This document shows positions 35,565 to 43,475 of a stretch of 64,000 nt of DNA, piece by piece; within the stretch, counting starts at the first letter, position 1; every line of letters starts with the position of its first letter. Origin of the DNA: Streptomyces spiralis (GTDB lineage: Bacteria; Actinomycetota; Actinomycetes; Streptomycetales; Streptomycetaceae); the NCBI RefSeq assembly GCF_014654675.1, contig NZ_BNBC01000002.1, positions 186,001 through 250,000 of the forward strand, written 5' to 3'. A program made the position numbers and the translations under genes. Under the pieces are notes generated by a model that was not told where the DNA came from, did not search any database, and saw only the letters and a list, made by a program, of their open reading frames with translations.

Positions 35565-36785
35565 ATGGGTGACGGCGCGGTGGTTGTCGGCGGGGGCATC
35601 GGTGGGCTGGCCGCGGCCATCGGTCTGCGGCAGGCCGGCTGGGAGGTGACGGTGCTCGAACGCGCCCGGGAACTCGCGGACGTGGGCGCGGGCATCTCGC
35701 TGCACGCCAACGGCATGCGCGCCCTGGACGCCCTCGGCGTCGGCGACGCCGTACGCGCGGCCGCCCGGCCCCAGTACACCGGGGGCACCCGCACTCCGGA
35801 CGGCGGATGGCTGGCCAGGATGGACGGAGCCGCGCTCGAACAGGCGCTGGGGACCCCGATCGTCGGCATTCCCCGCGCCGAGCTGCACCGCGTGCTGCGC
35901 GCCGCGCTGCCGCCCGAGTGCCTGCGCATCGGGACGGAGGCGGCGTCCGTGGAGCAGGACGGCCCCGGCCGCCTGCGCGTGACCGTCGCCGGGACCACCC
36001 CGGTCACCTCGGACATATCGGACCTCTCGAACACCCCGAACACACCGGACCCCACGCACACCCTGGACGCCCACCTGGTCGTGGCCGCCGACGGCGTGAA
36101 CAGCAGGCTGCGCGCCCAGTTGTTCCCGCACCACCCCGGCCCCGCCTACAGCGGCTCGACGGTCCTGCGCGCCATCACCGAGCACCCCGTCGCGCTGCGC
36201 ACCGACTTCGAACTCACCTGGGGCCCGGGCGCGGAGTTCGGCCACATCGCCTTCCGGGACGGCCGGGCCGAGTGGCACGCCGTGCTCAACGCGCCGCCCG
36301 GCCTGCGCCACGCCGACCCCCTCGCCGCGGTGCGCCGCCGGTTCGCCGGCTGGCACGCGCCGATCCCCGCCCTGCTGGACGCCACCCGGCCCGAGGACGT
36401 CCTGCACCACGACATCCACGAACTGACGACTCCGCTGCCCGCCTACACCGCGGGCCGGGTCGTCCTCCTCGGCGACGCCGCGCACGCCATGACACCCCAC
36501 CTCGGTCAGGGCGCCTGCCAGGCCCTGGAGGACGCGGCCACCCTGGCCGCCGCGCTCGCCACCGCACCGACGGTCGAGTCGGCCCTGGCCCGCTACGACG
36601 CACAGCGCCGCCCACGGAGCCAGTCCGTCGCCCGCGCGGCCCGTCAAGCCGGGCGCATGGGCCAGCGGTTGAGCAATCCCCTGGCCGTCGCCGCCCGCAA
36701 CACCGCCCTGCGGCTCACCCCCTCCGGCGTGACCCTCCGGACCATCCTCCGCCACGCCGACTGGACGCCACCGGCCCGGTCCTGA
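35565..36785 (+). CDS. FAD-dependent monooxygenase (PHBH/salicylate-hydroxylase type)
   Basis: A 406-residue group A flavoprotein monooxygenase. The dinucleotide-binding motif VVVGGGIGGLAAAIGL, the DG motif VVAADGVNSRLR and the second FAD motif GRVVLLGDAAHAMTPHLGQGACQALEDA are present. It would hydroxylate an aromatic or polyketide-like substrate using NAD(P)H. ATG 35565 is preferred over 35550 because GGGGAGGA lies in between at the right distance. It is controlled by the divergent TetR. No pathway partner is adjacent, so detoxification or resistance to an aromatic compound is a reasonable inference. Confidence 0.92.
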   Translation: MGDGAVVVGGGIGGLAAAIGLRQAGWEVTVLERARELADVGAGISLHANGMRALDALGVGDAVRAAARPQYTGGTRTPDGGWLARMDGAALEQALGTPIVGIPRAELHRVLRAALPPECLRIGTEAASVEQDGPGRLRVTVAGTTPVTSDISDLSNTPNTPDPTHTLDAHLVVAADGVNSRLRAQLFPHHPGPAYSGSTVLRAITEHPVALRTDFELTWGPGAEFGHIAFRDGRAEWHAVLNAPPGLRHADPLAAVRRRFAGWHAPIPALLDATRPEDVLHHDIHELTTPLPAYTAGRVVLLGDAAHAMTPHLGQGACQALEDAATLAAALATAPTVESALARYDAQRRPRSQSVARAARQAGRMGQRLSNPLAVAARNTALRLTPSGVTLRTILRHADWTPPARS

Positions 36786-36835
36786 GAAGACGCCGTGCAC
36801 CGGCGCGCACGGGAACGGGACCCTTCGGACGTCCC

Positions 36836-37879
36836 CTACACCTCGCGGCGGTTGTCGCACGTCCGGGACACCGGCTCGGCGCCGGGGGAGCCCGCGGTCA
36901 CCTCCTCGGAGGCGGGATCCCGGTCGTCGCCGAGGACCTGGTCGCCGTACAGGTCCTCCAGCCAGGTCCGCTGGTAGATCGTGTCCAGGTAGCGCTCGCC
37001 GAGGTCCGGGGAGATGGCCACCGCGGTGAGGCCAGGGGTCTCGTTGCGGGCCAGCCAGTCCATCGCACCGCTGACCACCGTCCCGGTGGAGCCGCCGAAC
37101 AGGAACCCGCGGCGGGCCAGCCGGTGGCAGGCGCGGATGGTGTCCGCCTCCTCCACCCGGATGACCTCGTCGACGTAGGACTCGTCCAGCAGCGGCGGAC
37201 GCATGCTCATGCCGAGGCCGGGGATCATCCGTCGGCCCGGCTCGCCGCCGAAGGCGACCGAGCCGACGGTGTCCACCGCCACGATCCGCACCGGCCGGTG
37301 CCACTCGCGGAAGTAGCGGGCGCACCCCATCAGCGTCCCCGTGGTCCCCGCCCCCACGAACAGCACGTCCAGCTGCGGGAACTGGCGGGCGATCTCCGGC
37401 GCCGTACGGCGGTGGTGCGCCTGCCAGTTGCCCGGGTTGGTGTACTGGCTCAGCCACACGTACCGCTCGTCGGAGGCGCACAGCGAGCGGACGTAGTCGA
37501 TGCGGGCGCCCAGGAACCCGCCGTTGGCGTCCAGGTCGGAGATGACCTGGACCTCGCTGCCCAGCGCCTCCATCAGCAGCCTGGTCGACAGGTTGCAGCG
37601 GGAGTCCGTCACGCACAGGAACCGGTAGCCCTTGCTGGCGGCGATCATGCTGAGCGCGACACCGAGGTTGCCGGAGGAGGACTCGATCAGGACCGAGTCC
37701 TCGGACAGCAGTCCCTCCTGCTCCGCCGACTCCACCATCTCGATCGCGGCCTTCAGCTTGATCGAGCCGGCGAAGTTGAAGCCCTCGCACTTCAGGTAGA
37801 GCGAGCGCCCGAAGATCGGCTGGAGGTCGACGAAGAGCTGGCCTTCGTTGAAGGCGTGGGGGGCGGTGATGACGGGCAC
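36836..37879 (-). CDS. SbnA-like N-(2-amino-2-carboxyethyl)-L-glutamate synthase
   Basis: A 347-residue PLP enzyme of the cysteine-synthase fold type II. The Schiff-base lysine is Lys41 (GSIKLKAA), the substrate loop is SSSGNLGVALSMIAASKG, and the phosphate-binding glycine loop is GAGTTGTLMGC. It differs from ordinary CysK and matches SbnA-type enzymes, which join O-phospho-L-serine and L-glutamate to give ACEGA. With the SbnB-like dehydrogenase encoded just upstream this yields L-2,3-diaminopropionate. GTG 37879 is set by AGGAGG a few bases upstream. It is the last gene of the five-gene operon and has an acidic, poorly conserved C-terminal tail. Confidence 0.9.
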   Translation of the reverse strand: MPVITAPHAFNEGQLFVDLQPIFGRSLYLKCEGFNFAGSIKLKAAIEMVESAEQEGLLSEDSVLIESSSGNLGVALSMIAASKGYRFLCVTDSRCNLSTRLLMEALGSEVQVISDLDANGGFLGARIDYVRSLCASDERYVWLSQYTNPGNWQAHHRRTAPEIARQFPQLDVLFVGAGTTGTLMGCARYFREWHRPVRIVAVDTVGSVAFGGEPGRRMIPGLGMSMRPPLLDESYVDEVIRVEEADTIRACHRLARRGFLFGGSTGTVVSGAMDWLARNETPGLTAVAISPDLGERYLDTIYQRTWLEDLYGDQVLGDDRDPASEEVTAGSPGAEPVSRTCDNRREV

Positions 37880-37932
37880 GCTGGCCTCCTGATGCCTGGG
37901 CCGAGGAGAGGGACGATCAGCCGAGAGGTCGA

Positions 37933-39033
37933 TCACCCGTACCGGCACAGCTCGTGGAAGAAGTCGTCGACGACGCGGAGCCGCCCGGAGCGGGCCACCT
38001 CGTCGTGGACGAACTTGCCGACGGCGAGATCGAGGACGCCGAGGCCGAAGGGGGAGAAGATCACCGTGCGGTCGGCCGGCGGCTCCACCCGGCCGGTCAG
38101 GACGTCGTCGAGGGTGCCGTCCAGGAAGTCCCGCCCCCCGGTGAGCTGTTCGGTCAGGTGCGGGGAGGTGTCGGCCTTCAGGCAGTGCTCGACGTCGTCG
38201 ACGAAGTTGGCCGAGTCGAGCAGGATCCGCGGGTCGAGGTCGCGCAGCGACACGTGCAGGACCACCGGGTGGTGCGCGAACCAGGACGGCTCGGTGACGT
38301 GCGGTTCGCCCGCGACGGTGGCGAAGACCACCAGGTCGCTGGAGCGGATCAGCTCCTCGGGGCTGTCGTGGACGGTGACCGCACCGCAGGAACCGGGCCC
38401 TTCGGCGCCGGCCTGCTTCAGGTAGCCGCAGAATCCGGCGGCGCTGTCGGCGGACACGTCGTACACGCCGACGGCGTCGAAGCTCCAGCCGGTGCCGGTG
38501 AGGAAGGTGTGGATGTAGCGGGCGATCAGCCCGGTGCCGAAGAAGCCGACCCGGGTGGGCCGGGTCCGGTTGCGGCTGAGCCGGTCCGCGGCCAGGGCGG
38601 CGGAGGCCGCCGTCCGGGTGGCGCTGATGATGGAGCTCTCCAGACAGGCGAACGGGTAGCCGGTGGCCGGGTCGTTGAGGATCAGCACCGCCGAGGCCCG
38701 CGGCACTCCGGCCGCGACGTTCTCCGGGAAACTGGAGATCCACTTCAGGCCGTCCACGGCCACCGGGGCGCCGACGGAGGCCGGCAGCGCGATGATCCGG
38801 GACGTGGGCCGGTCGGGGAAGCGCAGGAAGTACGACGGCGGGTTCACCGTCCGCCCGGCGCCGTGCAGCCGGTAGGTGGCCTCGACCAGGTTCACGATCT
38901 CCCGCTCGCGGCCGTGCAGCGCCTGCTGCACCTGCGCGCCGGAGATCACCGCGAACGACGGCACGGGGGCCGGGCCGGCGGCTGCTGTCCCGGTGGGGGA
39001 CGTCACAGGAGTCACGGGGGTCACAGGGGTCAT
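37933..39033 (-). CDS. SbnB-like ACEGA dehydrogenase (ornithine cyclodeaminase family)
   Basis: A 366-residue NAD-dependent enzyme of the ornithine-cyclodeaminase/mu-crystallin family. The Rossmann motif is VGFFGTGLIARYIH. Upstream are the substrate residues in PPSYFLRFPDRPTSRIIALPA and DGLKWISSFPENV, typical of SbnB, which oxidatively splits ACEGA to alpha-ketoglutarate and L-2,3-diaminopropionate. Its ATG overlaps the stop of the hydroxylase gene (ATGA at 39030-39033), showing translational coupling. The N-terminus has a TPVTPVTPVT repeat. Confidence 0.92.
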   Translation of the reverse strand: MTPVTPVTPVTSPTGTAAAGPAPVPSFAVISGAQVQQALHGREREIVNLVEATYRLHGAGRTVNPPSYFLRFPDRPTSRIIALPASVGAPVAVDGLKWISSFPENVAAGVPRASAVLILNDPATGYPFACLESSIISATRTAASAALAADRLSRNRTRPTRVGFFGTGLIARYIHTFLTGTGWSFDAVGVYDVSADSAAGFCGYLKQAGAEGPGSCGAVTVHDSPEELIRSSDLVVFATVAGEPHVTEPSWFAHHPVVLHVSLRDLDPRILLDSANFVDDVEHCLKADTSPHLTEQLTGGRDFLDGTLDDVLTGRVEPPADRTVIFSPFGLGVLDLAVGKFVHDEVARSGRLRVVDDFFHELCRYG

Positions 39034-40034
39034 CGCCGGGTTCCCTCCGGGGTCGGGCGGCCCTCGGCGAGCAGCCGGGGCTCGGCCATGGCGACCAGCA
39101 CCTCGCGTTCGCCGGTGAAGGGCTCCCTGCTGTGCGCGGTGCGGATGTTGTCGACCAGCAGCAGGTCGCCGGGCTGCCAGGGCTCGCGCCGGGTGTGCTC
39201 CTCGTAGGTGGCGTTGAGCAGTTGCACCACGTCCTCCCCGATCGGCGTGCCGTCCCCGTAGCGGGTGTTGAAGGGCAGCCCGTCCTCGCCGTACTCGTCC
39301 ACCAGGTACTCGCGCACCTCCGGCGCCAGCGTCCACTGGTTGAGGAAGGCGATCTGGTTGAACCAGCAGCGGCGGCCGGTGACCGGATGCCGCAGGACGG
39401 CGGCACGGCGCTGCCGGGTGCGCAGCGACCCGTCCGGCTGCCAGGCGAAGTCGATGGCGTGGGCGCGGCAGTAGTTCTCCACGGTCTCCCGGTCCTCCGA
39501 GCCGAACGACTCGGCCAGGGACGCCCCGATCTCGTCGTTGTAGCTGCGGGTGAGCAGCCAGCCCTCGCGTTCGAACCGCTCGGTCAGCTCGGCGGGGAGC
39601 GCCCGCAGGACCTCCTCGCCGTCGGCCACCGCCGTCGCCCCGCCCCCCGTGGGCGCGGTGAGACACGCGAACAGCATCAGGCCCGGCACCCGCAGCGCGT
39701 AACTCAGCTCGTGGTGCATGCACATCGGCTGGTTGTCCGGCCAGGCCGTGGAGGAGTACAGCCCCGCGCCGTACGACGTCCGGGGAGCGAACACCTCCCG
39801 CTCGGCCATGAGCTCACCGCCCAGCCCGGCGAAGACCGCCCGGACCTGCTCCGGCTCCCGCAGCCCCAGGCCGCGCACCAGCACCGCGCCGTGCTCGGTG
39901 ACCTGCGCGCGCAGCGCCGGACGGTACTCGGCCGCCCAGCCGGCCGCGTCGACCGGGGGTTCGACGTGCAGGACCGGCGGCCGGTCCGGTCGCAGCTCCA
40001 CCTCCAGCAGTGACGCCGGGGACGAGAACGACAT
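39030..40034 (-). CDS. TauD/SyrP-like Fe(II)/2-oxoglutarate hydroxylase
   Basis: A 334-residue non-haem iron dioxygenase of the clavaminate-synthase-like group. The metal site is readable: the HxE pair in MCMHHELSYAL and the distal His in NIRTAHSREPF, whose Arg should bind 2-oxoglutarate. NRPS-associated members such as SyrP hydroxylate a carrier-bound amino acid, usually at the beta carbon. It is encoded between the NRPS (31 bases upstream) and the diaminopropionate genes (overlapping), so its likely substrate is the diaminopropionyl or other aminoacyl group on a carrier domain. The product would then be hydroxylated. The exact position is unknown. Confidence 0.87.
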   Translation of the reverse strand: MSFSSPASLLEVELRPDRPPVLHVEPPVDAAGWAAEYRPALRAQVTEHGAVLVRGLGLREPEQVRAVFAGLGGELMAEREVFAPRTSYGAGLYSSTAWPDNQPMCMHHELSYALRVPGLMLFACLTAPTGGGATAVADGEEVLRALPAELTERFEREGWLLTRSYNDEIGASLAESFGSEDRETVENYCRAHAIDFAWQPDGSLRTRQRRAAVLRHPVTGRRCWFNQIAFLNQWTLAPEVREYLVDEYGEDGLPFNTRYGDGTPIGEDVVQLLNATYEEHTRREPWQPGDLLLVDNIRTAHSREPFTGEREVLVAMAEPRLLAEGRPTPEGTRR

Positions 40035-40065
40035 CTCGGTTTCCTTTCGTTGGGCGGGGAGGGCC

Positions 40066-43000
40066 TCAGGAGGAGGCCAGCAACTCAGCGGCGCCGAGCA
40101 CGGCCCGCGCCGCCTCGGCCGGCCGGGTGCGGGGGAAGTAGTGGCCGCCGTCGGCGAGTTCACGCAGATCCACGTGGTCGGCCAGGAGCCGCCAGTCACG
40201 GTGACGCTCGTGGAATCCGGCGGTGTGCGGATCGTCGGCGGCGACGACCACGGTGACCGGCGCGGCCAGCCTCGCCGCCGGCGGGGAGTCCAGGGCGTCG
40301 GCGAAGTAGTGGTGCGCCGAGACGCAGTCGTGCCGGTAGGCGGCACCGATGTGCTCGGCGTGCCGCGCGTTCAGCTCTCCCAGCTCCGTGTAGCCGCTGT
40401 CCGCGCCCAGCCGCGCCGCGATCTCGGCGTTGCCGCACCGCGCCAGCTCCGCCGCGGCGGCGCGCCGCTCGGCGGCCGTCCCGGGCAACTGCGCGCCGAG
40501 GAACACCCGCACCACCTCCACCCCGCGCCGGGGCAGCCGGCGCGCCGTCTCCACGGCGAGGGCGGTGCCGGAGGAGTGGCCCCACAGCATGACGCGCCCG
40601 ATCCCCCGCCCGGTGATCTCGGCGACGACCTCCTCGACCACCTGCTCCAACGGCGCGAACGGCTCGTCGGCGGCGGCCAGGTCGTGGCCGGGCAGCTCGA
40701 CGGCGTACACCGCCAGACCGCTGCCCGCCAGGGCGCTCGCCATCGGCTGGAAGTTGACCGCGTTGCCGCCCGCGTACGGGAAGCACACGAGGGCGCACTC
40801 CCGCCGGCCGTCCGCTCCCGCCAGCGGCTGAAGCAGCCCGGCGCGCTGCCGGGCCGTGCCGTCCAGCAGCGCGGCGAGGTCGGCCAGGACCGGATGGCGG
40901 GTGATGTCCTTCAGGGACACGGCCCGGTTCAGGGCGATGGTGAGCTTCACCGCCGACAGCGAGGTGCCGCCGGAGTCGAAGAAGTGGTCCCCGCGGCCGA
41001 TCCGCTCCGCGGGCAGCCCCAGCAGTTCGGCCCACGCCTCGGCCAGCCTGCGCTCGGTCGCCGTGCGCGGGGCGTCGCCGTGCTCCCCGCCGGGCCCCTG
41101 CGCACGTGCCGCGGGTTCGGTCCGTGCGGCCTGCTCGGCCAGCGCCGTGAGGGCCTTGCGGTCGATCTTGCCGTTGGCGGTCAGCGGCAGGGCGTCCTGC
41201 CAGTGGAAGGCCGTCGGCACCATGTACGCGGGCAGCGCGTCCCCCAGCGCCCGCCGCAGCTCCTCCGTCGCCAGGCGCCGGCCGGAGTAGTAGGCGATCA
41301 GATGCGTGCTGCGGCCCGCGAGTTCGGCGACGACCACGGCGCCGTCCCGCACCCCCGGCACCCGCAGCAGGGTGTTCTCGATCTCACCGATCTCGATACG
41401 GAACCCACGGATCTTGACCTGGCTGTCCCGGCGGCCCAGGAACTCCAGCTTGCCCCCGGGGTGCCAGCGTCCCCAGTCGCCGCCCAGATACAGCCGCTCG
41501 CCCGGCCGGTACGGGTCCTCCCGGTAGGCCTCACGGGTGCGTTCGGGGTCGTTGACGTAGCCGCGCCCCACGCAGACCCCGGAGAAGGCGATCAGCCCGG
41601 GCGCGCCCAGCGGCACCAGCGACAGGTGCTCGTCGACGACGAGGACACGGACGTTGTTGACCGGCCGGCCCAGCAGCACCCGTTCCGGCACGGCGTCCAT
41701 GACCTCGTGGTTGGTGTCGTCGGAGGTCTCGGTCAGCCCGTAGGCGTTGACCAGCCGGATGCCGGGGGCGACGCCGAACCAGCGCTGGACCAGCTCCCGT
41801 TTCAGCGCCTCCCCGGTCACCGACACACAGGCCAGGTCGGGCAGTTCGCGCGGGTGCTGCTCCAGGTACGACGCCACCACCTCCAGGTAGGAGGGCACGA
41901 CCTGCGCCACCCCCACCCGGCCGCGGACCAGCGTGTCCACGAACCGCTCCACGTCCACGACCGCGTCCTGCTCCACCAGCAGGGTCCGCCCGCCCACCAG
42001 CAGGGCGGCCAGCAGCTGCCACAGCGAGATGTCGAAGCACTGCGGTGCCGTCTGCGCCACCACCCGGCCGGGACCGATCCCCAGGTCGTCGATCTTGGCG
42101 AACAGGTGGTTGAGCATGCCGGCGTGCTCGCACATCGCACCCTTCGGCTCACCCGTGGAGCCGGAGGTGAAGTAGATGTACGCCAGCCCGCCGGGTGCCA
42201 CCTCCACCCCGAGGTCGTCCTCGGCGTGGTCCTCCGCGTAGGCGGTGTCCACCAGCAGCTTCTCGACGTCCGGCGCCGACGTGGCCACGGCCCGGTCCAG
42301 GGAGGCGGTGCTGCCGGGCTCGGTCAGGGCCAGCCGGCACCCGGCCCGCTTCAGTGTCGCCGCGATCCGGCCGGGCGGGAAGTGCGGCTCGATCGGCAGA
42401 TAGACGCCGCCCGCCTTGAACACGGCGAGGACCGCCGCCAGCCAGTCCAGGTTGCGTTCGGTGACCACCGCCACCACGTCCTCGCGGCCCAGCCCGCGCG
42501 CCAGCAGCGCCCGCGCCAGCCGGTTCGCGCGGGCGTTGAGCTCGGCGTACGTCCACGAGCGCTCGCCGTGCACCGCGGCCACCGCGTCAGGACGCTCCCG
42601 TACCTGCCGCTCGAACAGCTCGTGCGCCCGCGCCTCGGGCAGCTCGCGGTGCGGTCCCGCCAGTCCGTCGAGCTGCTCGCGCAGCTCCTCGGGCGACAGC
42701 AGGCTCTGTCCGACGTGCTCGGCGTCCGCGTCGGCCGTCATCAGCCGCAGCGCGGCCAGGTGATAGCCGCCGATCCGGGCCACCGCATCGGCGTCCAGCG
42801 CGTCCGTGCGGTACCGCAGCCGCAGCGCCGCCGGCCCGTCCCCGTCGCTCCAGCGCACGTCCAGCACCACGTCCCCGGGCAGCGCGCCCTCGGCGGCCCC
42901 GGCACTGGGGGCGCGCCCGGCGCCGCCGCCCGAGTCCTCGGTGCCCTTGGCGCTCCGGGCGCTCTCGGCGGTCCGGGAGCCCTGGGTGCCGTCGCCGGTG

Positions 43001-43461
43001 CCCGCGGTCTCCCCGGGGTCGAACAGCACCTCGTACGGCGGCTGTGTCAGCCCCAGTTCGCGCCGCAGTTCGCCGACGGGGAAGTCCCGGTGCGTGAGCA
43101 GGTCCGCCTCGACCCGGCGGGCGCTGCGCACCAGCCCGCGCCACGTCGGCGGCGCGACGGTCAGCCGGCAGGGCACCGGCCCGCCCCCGCCCCCCGTGGC
43201 GTACCCCGTCACCACGTCGCGCTCACCGCACAGCGCGGCCAGCACCTTGGCGTGGGCGGCCAGCAGCACCGCGCTGACCGGCACCCCGAGCTCCGCCGCC
43301 AGCGCGCGCACCGACTCCACCACGTCGGCCGGCACCGGCTCCTCGTGCCGGGCCACACCCGGCACGGGCTGCCCGCCCACCCACCGTGGAACGGCGGTGA
43401 ATCCACCGGCGGTCAGCACGTCGGCCCAGAAGTCCCGGTCCGCTGCCACGAGCGTTCCCAT
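40066..43461 (-). CDS. NRPS: half condensation domain - adenylation - PCP - thioesterase
   Basis: A 1131-residue single-module synthetase. Residues about 1-270 are only the C-terminal half of a condensation domain (FWADVLTAGG...ALCGERDVVTGYATGG); the HHxxxDG half is missing. The adenylation domain (about 290-780) is complete: YFTSGSTGEPKG, FDISLW, NAYGLTE, GRRDSQVKIRGFRIEIGEIE and LPLTANGKIDRKAL. By alignment to GrsA I read the pocket code as D-I-W-Q-S-T-A-D-D-K; the paired Asp suits a basic side chain. A PCP follows (about 800-875, FFDSGGTSLSAVKL) and then a GrsT-like thioesterase (about 885-1131: LWGHSSGTALAVE, AADDPH, GGHYFP). The start ATG 43461 is 14 bases after the preceding gene. L-Dap is the inferred substrate. 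Confidence 0.9.
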   Translation of the reverse strand: MGTLVAADRDFWADVLTAGGFTAVPRWVGGQPVPGVARHEEPVPADVVESVRALAAELGVPVSAVLLAAHAKVLAALCGERDVVTGYATGGGGGPVPCRLTVAPPTWRGLVRSARRVEADLLTHRDFPVGELRRELGLTQPPYEVLFDPGETAGTGDGTQGSRTAESARSAKGTEDSGGGAGRAPSAGAAEGALPGDVVLDVRWSDGDGPAALRLRYRTDALDADAVARIGGYHLAALRLMTADADAEHVGQSLLSPEELREQLDGLAGPHRELPEARAHELFERQVRERPDAVAAVHGERSWTYAELNARANRLARALLARGLGREDVVAVVTERNLDWLAAVLAVFKAGGVYLPIEPHFPPGRIAATLKRAGCRLALTEPGSTASLDRAVATSAPDVEKLLVDTAYAEDHAEDDLGVEVAPGGLAYIYFTSGSTGEPKGAMCEHAGMLNHLFAKIDDLGIGPGRVVAQTAPQCFDISLWQLLAALLVGGRTLLVEQDAVVDVERFVDTLVRGRVGVAQVVPSYLEVVASYLEQHPRELPDLACVSVTGEALKRELVQRWFGVAPGIRLVNAYGLTETSDDTNHEVMDAVPERVLLGRPVNNVRVLVVDEHLSLVPLGAPGLIAFSGVCVGRGYVNDPERTREAYREDPYRPGERLYLGGDWGRWHPGGKLEFLGRRDSQVKIRGFRIEIGEIENTLLRVPGVRDGAVVVAELAGRSTHLIAYYSGRRLATEELRRALGDALPAYMVPTAFHWQDALPLTANGKIDRKALTALAEQAARTEPAARAQGPGGEHGDAPRTATERRLAEAWAELLGLPAERIGRGDHFFDSGGTSLSAVKLTIALNRAVSLKDITRHPVLADLAALLDGTARQRAGLLQPLAGADGRRECALVCFPYAGGNAVNFQPMASALAGSGLAVYAVELPGHDLAAADEPFAPLEQVVEEVVAEITGRGIGRVMLWGHSSGTALAVETARRLPRRGVEVVRVFLGAQLPGTAAERRAAAAELARCGNAEIAARLGADSGYTELGELNARHAEHIGAAYRHDCVSAHHYFADALDSPPAARLAAPVTVVVAADDPHTAGFHERHRDWRLLADHVDLRELADGGHYFPRTRPAEAARAVLGAAELLASS

Positions 43462-43475
43462 CGAATGACCCTTCC

